43,164 nt of DNA from Syntrophomonadaceae bacterium (GCA_018432955.1 JAHDSE010000086.1:1-43164), one strand, 5' to 3'; shown: positions 8,317 to 16,636, counted from the stretch's first letter. Notes: a model not told the origin generated them from the sequence alone. Program-made: numbers and translations.

Positions 8317-8387
8317 TGTTCTGATTTAGGATAGTCTATTAATATGATTAATCCTTAATTTTAAATTGTGGATTTTTAATTAGGGTA

Positions 8388-8405
8388 GAGAAGCTTGCGC
8401 TTCTC
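8388..8405. other. Perfect 7-bp hairpin with TTGC tetraloop
   Basis: GAGAAGC-TTGC-GCTTCTC forms a perfect stem in the otherwise AT-rich 196-bp stretch between the M23 terminator and the radical SAM gene. No T-run follows, so it is not a standard terminator. Its role is unknown; it might be part of a leader or an operator. Confidence 0.4.
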
Positions 8406-8511
8406 ATGTATTATTTTATGTATGCTTCTGTCCTTGTAGGGACTGCTTAATAATCAGACATCTAGTGTTTCAGCCAATGGCTTTAATATTTTTGCAGGAA
8501 AGAGGTTTAAT

Positions 8512-9765
8512 ATGTATCTAACTTTATATGCCAATGAACGGGGCGAAGTCCTGGAACATCCTGCTTTGAGTATGCTGGGACGTACAGGCCTGGATTGGGT
8601 GGGCCCGGAAAAAGAGGAAATGATCCCCCTGCCTAAAGGCTCATCTCTGGTCAGTATCCCTGATCATATACCGGTTGGTTTGGACAGGGATGAGAACCTC
8701 AGCTATTTTGAATTGGATCCGATGGCCCCCCAAAGGAAAGTATATGCCGTTGCTGCGCTCTTGCCCCAGGGTTTTACCCGCACGCTATTGCCTGCCTGTG
8801 TAAGCAGCAGCAGGGAGGCGGTTTTGCCTCTGATGGGTTATACAGCTGTGGGATTGAAAAATGATAAGATATATGTTGCTGCAGTGCAAAGCGACGAACA
8901 CCGCAAGTGGCATCCGGTGAATTACAATACTGAAGGCCTGGAAAGCAAAATACATGCAATACTGAAAAAAATGCCAGAGAACCGGATTGCCAGGCAGCTG
9001 GCCCGCTGTTCACTGGAATATGGTTGTTTTACGGCACAAAATATCTTTTACCAGAGATGGGAAGGGGGGATTCCCACAAGCAGGGCTTGTAATGCCAATT
9101 GTATTGCTTGTATTTCCGAAAGCCATGGTGGAGTCGATTCTCCCCAAAATCGAATAGACTTTAATCCCACTGTAGAAGAGATATGTCAATTGGGAACAGA
9201 GCATTTAGAGAGGGCTCAGGATGCCATTATCAGTTTTGGTCAGGGGTGTGAAGGAGAACCATCTCTTAATGCCCGAAACTTGTCCAGAGCTATTCAAATT
9301 ATTCGTGACAGGACTGAGCAGGGTACCATAAATATTAATACCAATGCAGGTTATAGCGAAGGGATCAAAGCAATCTGCGATGCCGGTCTTGATTCCATGA
9401 GGGTTACGATTTTTTCCTGTAAGGAAGAAAATTATAATAAATATCACCGCCCCAATACTTATTGTTTTAAAGATGTGGAAAGTTCCATTCGCTATGCCAA
9501 GGAAAAAGGGAAATATGTAGCCATTAATCTCCTGGTTTTTCCTGGTTTTTCCGATCGTGAAGAAGAGATAGAACATTTGTTGGATTTTGTTAAAAGAAAT
9601 GATATAGATATGATACAATTGCGCAACCTGAATATTGATCCAGAGCTGTTATGGCAGAGTTTTGAGAGTGAAATGGGGGGAATAGGGATAAACAAGTTCC
9701 TTGCTTTATTAAAGCAGGAAATGCCTCAACTCAAGCTGGGTTCATATACCCATCCCATCCGTTAG
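8512..9765 (+). CDS. Radical SAM enzyme of unknown substrate
   Basis: A 417-residue cytoplasmic protein. The iron-sulfur motif is ACNANCIACISE, with Cys193, Cys197 and Cys200 in the CX3CX2C pattern of radical S-adenosylmethionine enzymes. The following GQGCEGEPSL resembles the GGEP SAM-binding segment and is atypical. The barrel continues with strand motifs such as ININTNAG, MRVTIFS and YVAINLLVFPGF. About 185 residues precede the cluster, an unusually long N-terminal domain without cysteine clusters. No auxiliary C-terminal cluster is evident. The gene stands alone ahead of a YhaM-like gene 60 bp downstream. I do not recognise a named subfamily, so no reaction is assigned. Confidence 0.8.
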   Translation: MYLTLYANERGEVLEHPALSMLGRTGLDWVGPEKEEMIPLPKGSSLVSIPDHIPVGLDRDENLSYFELDPMAPQRKVYAVAALLPQGFTRTLLPACVSSSREAVLPLMGYTAVGLKNDKIYVAAVQSDEHRKWHPVNYNTEGLESKIHAILKKMPENRIARQLARCSLEYGCFTAQNIFYQRWEGGIPTSRACNANCIACISESHGGVDSPQNRIDFNPTVEEICQLGTEHLERAQDAIISFGQGCEGEPSLNARNLSRAIQIIRDRTEQGTININTNAGYSEGIKAICDAGLDSMRVTIFSCKEENYNKYHRPNTYCFKDVESSIRYAKEKGKYVAINLLVFPGFSDREEEIEHLLDFVKRNDIDMIQLRNLNIDPELLWQSFESEMGGIGINKFLALLKQEMPQLKLGSYTHPIR

Positions 9766-9825
9766 ACAGGTAAAATGTGGGCAGCAGGTTTAGCTGACAA
9801 GGTATTAAAGGAGTGAGAGGAAGAA

Positions 9826-10797
9826 TTGGATAAGAAAGGGCCTTTTACGGTAAAGGAACTCAAGCATCTACCGGCAGGCAAACAGGTATGGGGAAAGTAT
9901 CTGATCATAGAAAAAAGAGAAAGAAAAACCAGGGATGACCGAATAATAATAGATTTGAAACTGGGAGATTCATCAGGGGAGATTGATGCCATAGTCTGGG
10001 ATAATTGCTCAGTTACCGGCGAGATGAAAGCTGCTTGCGTGATAGGTTTATTGGGGGAAATCCGAACCTACAATAAGCGGCTGCAGTTGAATGCCAAAAG
10101 AATCAAGATATTGGAGGAAGATCCATCAGAATACCTGAAGACTCCAGATATTGATATCCACACGCTGATAGATAAATTTGATACATTACTGGATGCTATT
10201 GTAAATACTCATTTGAAAGAAGTTCTGCACAGAATTTTTTCTTCGGAAATACGGGAAAAGTTTTTCAAATCTCCTGCAGCCAAAAGCATTCACCATAATT
10301 ATCTCGGCGGCTTGCTGGAGCATACCCTTTCGGTGGCTGAGTTATGCAGCAGAGCTGCAGATTCATATCCATTTTTAAACAAGGATCTTCTGCTGGCTGG
10401 AGCCATTTTACATGATTTAGGCAAGATAATGGAAATTGAGCTTGAAGTGGTCCCCAGTTATTCAGTGGAAGGTCGCTTAATGGGACACATTGTACTGGGG
10501 AGCGAATTACTCAGTACTTATATAAAGCAAATGCGAAAGGATAACATTGCTTTCCCTGAAAAACTGGAGTGGATGTTAAAACATATGATATTAAGCCATC
10601 ATGGGAACCTGGAGTACGGTTCTCCGGTGATACCTCTTTTCCCGGAGGCATTTGTTCTGTATATGATGGATAATCTGGATGCCAAACTATTTGTCTATAA
10701 AAACAAGATTGAAGAAGATGATTCAGACGATGAGTTTTTTTCTGCTTATGACAAATTCTTTGGACAGTATTTTTTTAAATATCGTTACCAGGAATAA
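9826..10797 (+). CDS. YhaM-like OB-fold/HD-domain 3'-5' exoribonuclease
   Basis: 323 residues, close to the 314 of B. subtilis YhaM. The N-terminal OB-fold (about 8-95) contains DLKLGDSSGEIDAIVWDN and IGLLGEIRTYNKRLQLNA, the nucleic-acid-binding pattern of this family. The HD phosphohydrolase domain (about 150-290) has HHNYLGGLLEHTLSV and ILHDLGK (His196-Asp197), plus ILSHHGNLEYGSP. YhaM-type enzymes trim RNA and single-stranded DNA with Mn2+. The start is the TTG at 9826 with AAGGAGTGAGAGG upstream. No similar gene is adjacent. The family assignment is strong; the substrate is inferred from the family. Confidence 0.88.
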   Translation: MDKKGPFTVKELKHLPAGKQVWGKYLIIEKRERKTRDDRIIIDLKLGDSSGEIDAIVWDNCSVTGEMKAACVIGLLGEIRTYNKRLQLNAKRIKILEEDPSEYLKTPDIDIHTLIDKFDTLLDAIVNTHLKEVLHRIFSSEIREKFFKSPAAKSIHHNYLGGLLEHTLSVAELCSRAADSYPFLNKDLLLAGAILHDLGKIMEIELEVVPSYSVEGRLMGHIVLGSELLSTYIKQMRKDNIAFPEKLEWMLKHMILSHHGNLEYGSPVIPLFPEAFVLYMMDNLDAKLFVYKNKIEEDDSDDEFFSAYDKFFGQYFFKYRYQE

Positions 10798-10873
10798 TAA
10801 GGGACTGTTTTCAGAGAGAAGGACAGGTTATTTTGCCATGTCTTTTAAAACATGACAAAAAAACCCATTATGA

Positions 10874-11299
10874 TTATACCCGTCCGCCGTTTGATTTGAC
10901 TATTTCTACAGCTCTGGCTATATTTCCCTCGGAAGTTACCAGGGTAAGCACAAAGGCGCTGCCTCCTGCCGTATCAGCGTCAGGATTGCCCAGCCCACTG
11001 GCAGAATCGCTGGCTGCCAGCAATGGGTCAGATCCTCCTTCTATACCCGAAGGACTGCTCTCGGCGGCTCTGCTGGCACTGCTGGAATATATGGTCGGGC
11101 CGCTCAAGGTAGTAGCATTATTAATAGGGCTGTTGTATTCACTGTCATTGTTTACACCGTAGCGCGATATTCTATCTACCTGCACCGAACCGGAGTCAGG
11201 AACCAGCCCAGCCCTGCACATTTCTTCAGCAGCATTCTGAGCCTGCTTACTATAAGGAAAGTATGCCAGAATACTCTTCTCACCTTTTTCCAACTGCAA
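10874..11299 (-). CDS. Conserved-looking hypothetical protein, bipartite with Ser/Gly/Asn-rich middle
   Basis: 141 residues from a TTG that follows AGGTGAT on the minus strand. I do not recognise the family. Two structured ends flank a low-complexity middle. Residues 8-32 (SILAYFPYSKQAQNAAEEM onward) read as a beta strand plus helix. The last 25 residues (AFVLTLVTSEGNIARAVEIV, then KSNGGRV) read as another strand plus helix. The pattern recalls the split beta-alpha halves of small general-stress-type proteins with an inserted linker. Residues about 45-112 are rich in Ser, Gly, Asn and Ala. There is no signal peptide or membrane segment. Repeat DNA lies immediately upstream. Coding status is supported by the ribosome site and clean frame. 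Confidence 0.55.
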   Translation of the reverse strand: MQLEKGEKSILAYFPYSKQAQNAAEEMCRAGLVPDSGSVQVDRISRYGVNNDSEYNSPINNATTLSGPTIYSSSASRAAESSPSGIEGGSDPLLAASDSASGLGNPDADTAGGSAFVLTLVTSEGNIARAVEIVKSNGGRV

Positions 11300-11371
11300 T
11301 CAAATCACCTCATATGTTTTTAATTAATTTGCGTGATCGGCGAAGGATTTATACATTCGCAGTACGCAGTA

Positions 11372-11879
11372 GACAGAGAAAGCGCAGCAGTGGTTCTCTT
11401 TTACCGGGCTAGTGTGGCTTTTTGTAAGGCTTTCGAAAAAGCCGCCTGAAGACCAGACTCCGCTACCGGGAACACTAATGCTTGTCTCGCGTGTCCGGGG
11501 GTACAGCGCTAATTCCCTTCCATGGTCAATATCGCTCTCGCGCCATTCATGGCGCTCGCCTTCGCCAAGTTGTTCCTCGGTAGCTGCATCAACGGTCGTT
11601 ACGTCGGCGTTTTCAAAATCCTTACAAAAAGCGCGCTATACTTGTTTTTCTATAAGTAATCGTTATCGGCCGTACCAGACTATGGGGAAGTTTCTTGACT
11701 TGCTGCAGAAAAAAAGAAAATGTCCTTTATTTAAAAACAGCAGAAAATAAAACAATTGCTGCGTGAAAAAGCAAGGCAAGACGCGTCCCCTGCTCATGAA
11801 GATTTTGCCGTAATAATTTATAACTCAAGTAGTCGAAAAGAACCCGTGTCAAAAATTTTCTTGTTGCGCTTTCTCTGTC
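11372..11879. repeat. Repeat family 3: ~510-bp element with 18-bp inverted ends
   Basis: The ends are GACAGAGAAAGCGCAGCA (11372-11389) and TGTTGCGCTTTCTCTGTC (11862-11879), inverted with one mismatch. The inner right flank ACCCGTGTCAAAAATTTTC resembles the end of the 3.4-3.8 kb element. The core at 11553-11670 recurs in opposite orientation at 40506-40622. No reading frame here is convincing; the long plus-strand frame at 11412-11750 has no ribosome site or recognisable protein. On the minus strand a protein-like open stretch covers the core, but a TAG sits just upstream. I read this as a non-autonomous element or decayed remnant. Confidence 0.68.
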
Positions 11880-11995
11880 AAATGTGACAAAGGGAGTATT
11901 TTAATGTTTTAAAAATTGGATGGAACAAGTGGCTGTGTTTCTGCTTATTATAGAGTATTAGTAACTACTCTGTACAGACAGGAGGATTGTTAAGC

Positions 11996-12220
11996 ATGAA
12001 GTTGACAGAGCTGGCAGTGGGAAAGAGTGGGGTTATCACGTCTGTTGCGGGTGGAGGGATGCAAAGACGGAGGCTTCTTGACCTGGGCTTTATTCCCGGA
12101 AGCAGGGTGGAAAATGTGAGGTGCAGTCCTACAGGTAATCCTACAGCCTATCTTATCAAAGGGACGCTAATAGCCCTGCGCAGGGAGGAATCGGATATGC
12201 TTTTTGTAAAAATGCTTTAA
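11996..12220 (+). CDS. feoA: Ferrous iron transport protein A, FeoA
   Basis: A 74-residue SH3-like cytoplasmic protein that supports FeoB-dependent Fe2+ uptake. MKLTELAVGKSGVITSV, RRRLLDLGFIPGSRVEN and TLIALRREESDMLFV are the standard FeoA signatures. The ATG at 11996 follows GGAGGATT; a TTG at 11987 would lie too close to that site. It leads the feo operon. No clear Fur or DtxR-type box was seen upstream. The inverted repeat TGTCA-AATG-TGACA (11876-11889) sits at the edge of the upstream repeat element and could be an operator by chance. Confidence 0.93.
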   Translation: MKLTELAVGKSGVITSVAGGGMQRRRLLDLGFIPGSRVENVRCSPTGNPTAYLIKGTLIALRREESDMLFVKML

Positions 12221-12289
12221 TAATCTTTATAGTCCCGCCTTTGTCAGTATCAAGGCAGGAATTTAGTAACGCAGGGAGGTGAATGGCTG

Positions 12290-13036
12290 CTGGATAAATC
12301 AAGCCTCCTGGAAAAGGGATTCAATATAGAAGTTTTGCCTGGAGAAAGGGTGATTGCCCTGGTGGGAAACCCCAATACTGGAAAGAGCACCATATTCAAT
12401 ACCTTAACCGGGATGAGGCAGTATACTGGCAACTGGCCGGGTAAAACGGTGTTACAGACCCAGGGTTTTTATAGATTTAACAATAGGCATTATAAGCTGG
12501 TTGACTTACCAGGGAGCTATTCGCTGTTGCCGAGTTCTCCAGATGAAGAGGTGGCCCGCGATTTTATATGCTTTGCGCGCCCTGATTGTACTATAGTGGT
12601 TGCTGATGCTGCTTGCCTGGAAAGAAATCTTAATCTGGCATTACAGGTAATGGAAATTACCCCCAGGGTAGTGCTGTGTTTAAATCTTATAGATGAAGCG
12701 AAAAGAAAGGGAATAAGTGTGGATATCCTCAGCCTGTCGAAAGAATTGGGAGTGCCGGTGGTTCCTACTGTTGCTCTGAACAACTATGGTATAGAAGACT
12801 TAAAAAAAACCATAGCTGCTCTGGTAGAAGGAAAACTTGAATGCAGTCCCCGGCGAATAGAATATGATGATGAAGTGGAAAGGCTTGTAGAGGATATTGA
12901 ATCCCATATAAATCCCATTATTCCTCGAAGTTTAATAAATTTTCGCTGGCTGGCCTTAAGAATAATAGATGGTGACAGCAAATTACTGGAGGCTATCCGC
13001 TCCTATCTTCATTTGGAGGGCGAAATATTAATATGA
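12290..13036 (+). CDS. feoB: FeoB GTPase-domain protein (split FeoB, N-terminal gene)
   Basis: This is the cytosolic G-protein part of the ferrous iron transporter. Counted from 12290, G1 is GNPNTGKST (26-34), G2 lies near MRQYTGNWPGKTV, G3 is DLPGSYSL and G4 is NLIDEA. A helical GDI/spacer-like region follows, ending LHLEGEILI. The frame then stops where normal FeoB continues into its membrane domain. The only start well spaced from GGGAGGTG (12274-12281) is a rare CTG at 12290. The nearby ATG at 12283 is out of frame and stops after four codons. The alternative is the TTG at 12335, which lacks a good site but would still keep G1. It overlaps the next gene by ATGA, implying translational coupling. 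Confidence 0.88.
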   Translation: MDKSSLLEKGFNIEVLPGERVIALVGNPNTGKSTIFNTLTGMRQYTGNWPGKTVLQTQGFYRFNNRHYKLVDLPGSYSLLPSSPDEEVARDFICFARPDCTIVVADAACLERNLNLALQVMEITPRVVLCLNLIDEAKRKGISVDILSLSKELGVPVVPTVALNNYGIEDLKKTIAALVEGKLECSPRRIEYDDEVERLVEDIESHINPIIPRSLINFRWLALRIIDGDSKLLEAIRSYLHLEGEILI

Positions 13037-14427
13037 ATGCACTAAAAGAAGTTATTCCAAGTAATGCTGAACACTTTACAGAGGATTCCCTTAGAATAAA
13101 TAAAATCAGCGATAAAATAGTAAGTAGTATATACCGGGAAGCGGAATCAATAGCTGACAGAGTAGTATCCCAGGAAAAAGGCAAAATTGACTGGGATCGC
13201 AGAGTGGATGATGTTTTGACCTCCAGATGGCTGGGTTATCCAATAATGCTGCTCCTCCTGGGAGTGGTACTGTGGCTGACGATCACCGGTGCCAATTATC
13301 CTTCTCAACTGCTGGCTCAGGGGCTTTTCTGGGGACAGGATAGACTGACAGAATTCTTTATCTGGGCTGGGTCTCCTGGGTGGTTGCACGGTTTTCTGGT
13401 TCTGGGAGTCTACCGTTCTCTGGCCTGGGTTATTTCCGTAATGCTTCCCCCTATGGCGATATTTTTCCCCTTGTTTACCCTCCTGGAGGATTTGGGATAT
13501 CTGCCCCGGGTTGCTTTTAACCTGGATAATTTTTTTCGCCAGGCCGGATGTCATGGTAAACAGGCACTTAGCATGTGTATGGGTTTTGGCTGTAATGCTG
13601 CCGGGGTAATATCCTGTCGAATTATTGACTCTCCCCGGGAAAGGGTAATTGCTATTTTGACCAATAACTTCGTACCCTGTAACGGACGTTTTCCAACACT
13701 TATTGCTCTGGCCGCAATTTTTACAGCGGGTGCCGTATCAGGGACATACAGTAATTTGCTGGCATCTGCGGCTGTTCTTGGAATAATACTAATCGGAATA
13801 TTTACCACATTTACGATATCCTATCTACTTTCCAGAACAATTTTAAAAGGTATTCCATCGTCTTTTGCCCTGGAACTTCCTCCCTATCGTAAGCCCAGGG
13901 TGGGGCAGATAATTGTCCGCTCCATATTGGACCGGACTTTATTTGTATTGAAAAGGGCCATAATAGTAGCTGCCCCTGCAGGAGGAATAGCCTGGATAAT
14001 GGCCAATATATATATCGGGAATGCCAGTATACTGACACATACCGCTGGTTTTCTCGATCCTTTCGCTGCCTTGCTGGGATTGGATGGAATAATCTTAATG
14101 GCTTTTATTCTGGGCCTGCCTGCCAATGAAATTGTTCTGCCCCTGATTATAATGGGCTATCTCTGTACAGGGAGCATGCTGGAAATGGATAGCTTGCAGG
14201 CATTAAAAGAGCTGCTGGTGGTTCAGCATGGCTGGACGCCTTTAACAGCTTTATCGGTAATGTTGTTTTCGTTATTGCACTATCCTTGCGGGACCACTAT
14301 CCTGACTATTTACAAGGAAACCAAAAGCCACAAATGGACTCTTCTTGCAGTGCTGATACCATTGAGTGTTGCCTGTATAGTATGTTTCCTGCTTAATCAG
14401 ACCGCACTTGTGTTAGGGTTCGGCTAG
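13033..14427 (+). CDS. feoB: FeoB membrane-domain protein (split FeoB, C-terminal gene)
   Basis: A 464-residue polytopic permease part of FeoB. The N-terminal 60 residues complete the spacer helices, ending in the family signature DRRVDDVLTSRWLGYPIM. Core motifs follow: LEDLGYLPRVAF (151-162), MGFGCNAAGVISCRII (183-198, with the conserved Cys187), SPRERVIAILTNNFVPCNGR and GLPANEIVLPL. The hydrophobic segments match the two gate repeats of FeoB. Its ATG overlaps the stop of the GTPase gene (ATGA at 13033-13036). There is no sign of a recent frameshift: the second gene has its own start and coupling, so the split looks functional. The GTPase and permease would have to associate as separate chains. 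Confidence 0.92.
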   Translation: MNALKEVIPSNAEHFTEDSLRINKISDKIVSSIYREAESIADRVVSQEKGKIDWDRRVDDVLTSRWLGYPIMLLLLGVVLWLTITGANYPSQLLAQGLFWGQDRLTEFFIWAGSPGWLHGFLVLGVYRSLAWVISVMLPPMAIFFPLFTLLEDLGYLPRVAFNLDNFFRQAGCHGKQALSMCMGFGCNAAGVISCRIIDSPRERVIAILTNNFVPCNGRFPTLIALAAIFTAGAVSGTYSNLLASAAVLGIILIGIFTTFTISYLLSRTILKGIPSSFALELPPYRKPRVGQIIVRSILDRTLFVLKRAIIVAAPAGGIAWIMANIYIGNASILTHTAGFLDPFAALLGLDGIILMAFILGLPANEIVLPLIIMGYLCTGSMLEMDSLQALKELLVVQHGWTPLTALSVMLFSLLHYPCGTTILTIYKETKSHKWTLLAVLIPLSVACIVCFLLNQTALVLGFG

Positions 14428-14469
14428 GAATATAGGTTCATTTTTATGCGTAACTGCTTTATAATTTGA

Positions 14470-14500
14470 GAAAACAAAAAATGCCTTGCTGGTGCAAGGC
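14470..14500 (-). terminator. Intrinsic terminator of the min operon
   Basis: Read on the minus strand, GCCTTG-CACCAG-CAAGGC is followed by ATTTTTTGTTTT. It lies about 25 bp after the minC stop. On the plus strand no T-run follows, so it would terminate feoB transcripts poorly. Confidence 0.75.
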
Positions 14501-14524
14501 ACAAGGTTGCTTAATGCATAAAAA

Positions 14525-15139
14525 CTAGCGGCCTGTATTATTCCGGGAGCGGTATTCCTTAATACAAATATTATCGTCTTCCCAAAAGGCGATTTCCGGT
14601 CCAGTAGCCTGCACAGGTTCATCGGCGGAACGTGAGATTTTATTGGCTATTCTTATTTGGCTGGGACTTAGCTCCAGAGCGAATACTACACTGTCCAGAT
14701 TGCCTCTGTAACCCGCATGGGCAATACCCTGGAGCTTGCCCAATACTATAATATCCTGGGCAGCAATGATTTCTGCACTTTCGTGAACATCCCCCCAGAC
14801 CAGGACAGAACCTTCAGAAATAATTTTCTGGCCACTCCTTACATTTCTGTATATCACTGTATCTCGCTCCTGATTCTTTTCGGGAGCTTTTTTATTAAGC
14901 AGTATTTCGCTGTTATTCAAAATCATGCCGTTATCCAGACAGAGTCTTTGCAGTTGTGATAATTCTTGCTGGTTCAATAATTGCAAACCTTCTCCTTTAA
15001 AAACCACCCGAGAACCACCAAACAATTGCTTATTACTATTAAAACGCTCCTGAAGGAAAGCGTAGTAATCATCAAAAGACCCTTCTCCAAAGACGACAAC
15101 CAGGTTATTATTAATTCCTTTGATCTTAATCATTTCCAA
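14525..15139 (-). CDS. minC: Septum-site inhibitor MinC
   Basis: MinC inhibits FtsZ polymerisation away from midcell and is recruited by MinD. The protein has 204 residues. The C-terminal beta-helix domain (about 100-175) is clear: RNVRSGQKIISEGSVLVWGD, then GDVHESAEIIAAQDIIVLG, then LQGIAHAGYRG. The N-terminal domain is weakly conserved, as usual. A TTG (15139) or the ATG two codons later (15133) may be the start; AGGT lies upstream. It is the last gene of the minus-strand operon, 3 bp after minE. In most bacteria minC comes first, so this order is unusual. Confidence 0.92.
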   Translation of the reverse strand: MEMIKIKGINNNLVVVFGEGSFDDYYAFLQERFNSNKQLFGGSRVVFKGEGLQLLNQQELSQLQRLCLDNGMILNNSEILLNKKAPEKNQERDTVIYRNVRSGQKIISEGSVLVWGDVHESAEIIAAQDIIVLGKLQGIAHAGYRGNLDSVVFALELSPSQIRIANKISRSADEPVQATGPEIAFWEDDNICIKEYRSRNNTGR

Positions 15140-15142
15140 AAA

Positions 15143-15394
15143 TTACCTGCCTTTTAAAGGAATGTTAATATCCAGTGCCGAACGTCTTCCTTCATTAATA
15201 AAGGTCACTTCGGGATTGCCTTCTATTTCAACATGCCTGGATATTACCTCAATGATTTCTTCTTTTAAAGTCTCCATTAATTGTGCCGAGGTAGCAGTCC
15301 GGTCATGAGTCAATACCAGGCGTAAACGATCGTTGGCCTGTTTTCTACTGCTATTATTATCACCGGCAAAAAGCCTCTTTAATAAATTCAACAC
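15143..15394 (-). CDS. minE: Min topological specificity factor MinE
   Basis: 83 residues. An amphipathic membrane-binding N-terminus (MLNLLKRLF) is followed by the anti-MinCD region [12 protein letters not shown] and the dimerisation part [11 protein letters not shown]. MinE stimulates MinD ATPase and drives pole-to-pole oscillation. Its presence implies oscillation and not DivIVA-only placement as in Bacillus. The GTG start follows a run of Gs. It lies 15 bp after minD and 3 bp before minC. Confidence 0.94.
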   Translation of the reverse strand: MLNLLKRLFAGDNNSSRKQANDRLRLVLTHDRTATSAQLMETLKEEIIEVISRHVEIEGNPEVTFINEGRRSALDINIPLKGR

Positions 15395-15409
15395 TTGTTT
15401 AAACCCCCT

Positions 15410-16231
15410 TTATTTGTTAGGGAAAAGGTTTCGTCCCAGGTTCCGTATTTTGTTCCAAAAGCTGTTTTCTTCAAAAGTCGGAAATTCAATCTCTTTTCCG
15501 GTTAAACGAGCAGCAATATTATTGAAGGCAGTTGCGGCTATGGAATGTTCATTTAGAATAATAGGTTCGCCTTTATTAGTCGAAATGAGAACCCGTTTAT
15601 CTTCCGGGACTACTCCCAGAAGCTCAATACACAAGTGCTCCATTAAATCTTCAATACTCAGCATATCTCCCTTTTTAACCATTTCACTTTGTATTCGATT
15701 TACAACCAGCATAATATCTGTAAATCCTGCAGATTCGAGCATGCCTATAATCCGGTCGGCATCTCTTACTGCTGAAATCTCCGGATTGGTAACTACAATG
15801 GCTTTATCAGCTGCTATAATAGCATTTCTGAAGCCCTGTTCGATTCCTGCCGGACAATCAATAAAGATATAGTCAAAATCTGCTCGCATCTGCTCACAGA
15901 TTTCTTTTACCTGTTCAGGCTGAATTTCGTCTTTGTTTCTGGTCTGAGCAGCAGGCAACATAGAGAGTTCCGGAAAACGCTTGTCCTTTACCAGAGCCTG
16001 CTTGAGAGTACATTCTCCCTCGATTAGCTGGACTATGTCATAGATAACACGGTTTTCCAGACCCAGTATCAAATCCAGTTTTTTTAAGCCTATATCCAGG
16101 TCCATAACTGCTATCTTATAACCCATTTTGGCCAGCGATGTGCTGACATTGGCAACGGTTGTAGTTTTCCCTACCCCGCCTTTACCGGAGGTGACTACGA
16201 TAACCTGAGCTCCTTCCTTTTGTTCACCCAT
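15410..16231 (-). CDS. minD: Septum-site ATPase MinD
   Basis: A 273-residue membrane-cycling ATPase. The deviant Walker A motif is SGKGGVGKTT, with signature Lys17 and Lys22. The switch motifs are MDLDIGLKKLDLILGLE and FIDCPAGIEQGF. The C-terminal amphipathic membrane-targeting helix is FWNKIRNLGRNLF (258-270). It is the first gene of the minD-minE-minC operon, with GGGAGGG upstream of the ATG. A candidate promoter lies about 60-90 bp upstream. The divergent gene set on the other side is the B12-riboswitch unit. Confidence 0.96.
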   Translation of the reverse strand: MGEQKEGAQVIVVTSGKGGVGKTTTVANVSTSLAKMGYKIAVMDLDIGLKKLDLILGLENRVIYDIVQLIEGECTLKQALVKDKRFPELSMLPAAQTRNKDEIQPEQVKEICEQMRADFDYIFIDCPAGIEQGFRNAIIAADKAIVVTNPEISAVRDADRIIGMLESAGFTDIMLVVNRIQSEMVKKGDMLSIEDLMEHLCIELLGVVPEDKRVLISTNKGEPIILNEHSIAATAFNNIAARLTGKEIEFPTFEENSFWNKIRNLGRNLFPNK

Positions 16232-16290
16232 TAAAAATGGCCCTCCCTCTACTTATTTTCCTTATAGATATAACTAATAAATAAATTTTT

Positions 16291-16319
16291 CTTATAATTT
16301 TGAGCTTAAAAAACTCCAA
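16291..16319 (-). promoter_or_regulatory. Candidate promoter for minDEC
   Basis: On the minus strand TTGGAG (16319-16314) and TATAAG (16296-16291) are separated by 17 bp, about 60 bp before the minD start. Resemblance to the SigA consensus only. Confidence 0.42.
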
Positions 16320-16608
16320 TTAGTTCCCCCTGAAAAGGTATTCGTTACTAATAACCATATAATAGTAAAGATAAATGCTTGTTTATAGGGGGTTATTCTC
16401 TGGACTAATTTTACGTCGATTAAAATTTGGATTTTTTCAGAGGAAACCAATTAAAGAATATACGATACATTGCCGCCCGGAAAAGAAAACATCTGTCAGA
16501 TTAATATATAAAATCCTATTATTTTGCCAGAGCAGACAAAAGAAAACATATTTATCTAATTGTAAAACAAATTTCCTCCAGGATAAACTGCTATTTTTGG
16601 AAAAGGCC

Positions 16609-16636
16609 TTAATAAGCTGGGCAGTTATGTTATAAT
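16609..16636 (+). promoter_or_regulatory. Candidate promoter for the B12-riboswitch transcript
   Basis: TTAATA (16609-16614), a 16-bp spacer and a perfect TATAAT (16631-16636). Transcription would start about 16643, at or inside the 7-bp tandem repeat, and then read through the riboswitch. The rest of 16232-16608 is AT-rich DNA without a supported gene. Confidence 0.5.

Noticed and set aside
10831-10862. Hairpin CATGT/ACATG between the YhaM-like gene and the 141-residue protein as a terminator
   Set aside because: No T-run follows it on either strand; the flanks are A-rich in the wrong direction.
11412-11750. 112-codon plus-strand frame inside the 11.4-11.9 kb element
   Set aside because: No ribosome site, no recognisable protein, and it crosses the repeat core and continues past it; a chance frame in repeat DNA.
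16375-16635. 86-codon plus-strand frame upstream of the riboswitch
   Set aside because: No ribosome site, a basic and aromatic-rich nonsense-like product, and it runs into the promoter and tandem repeat.
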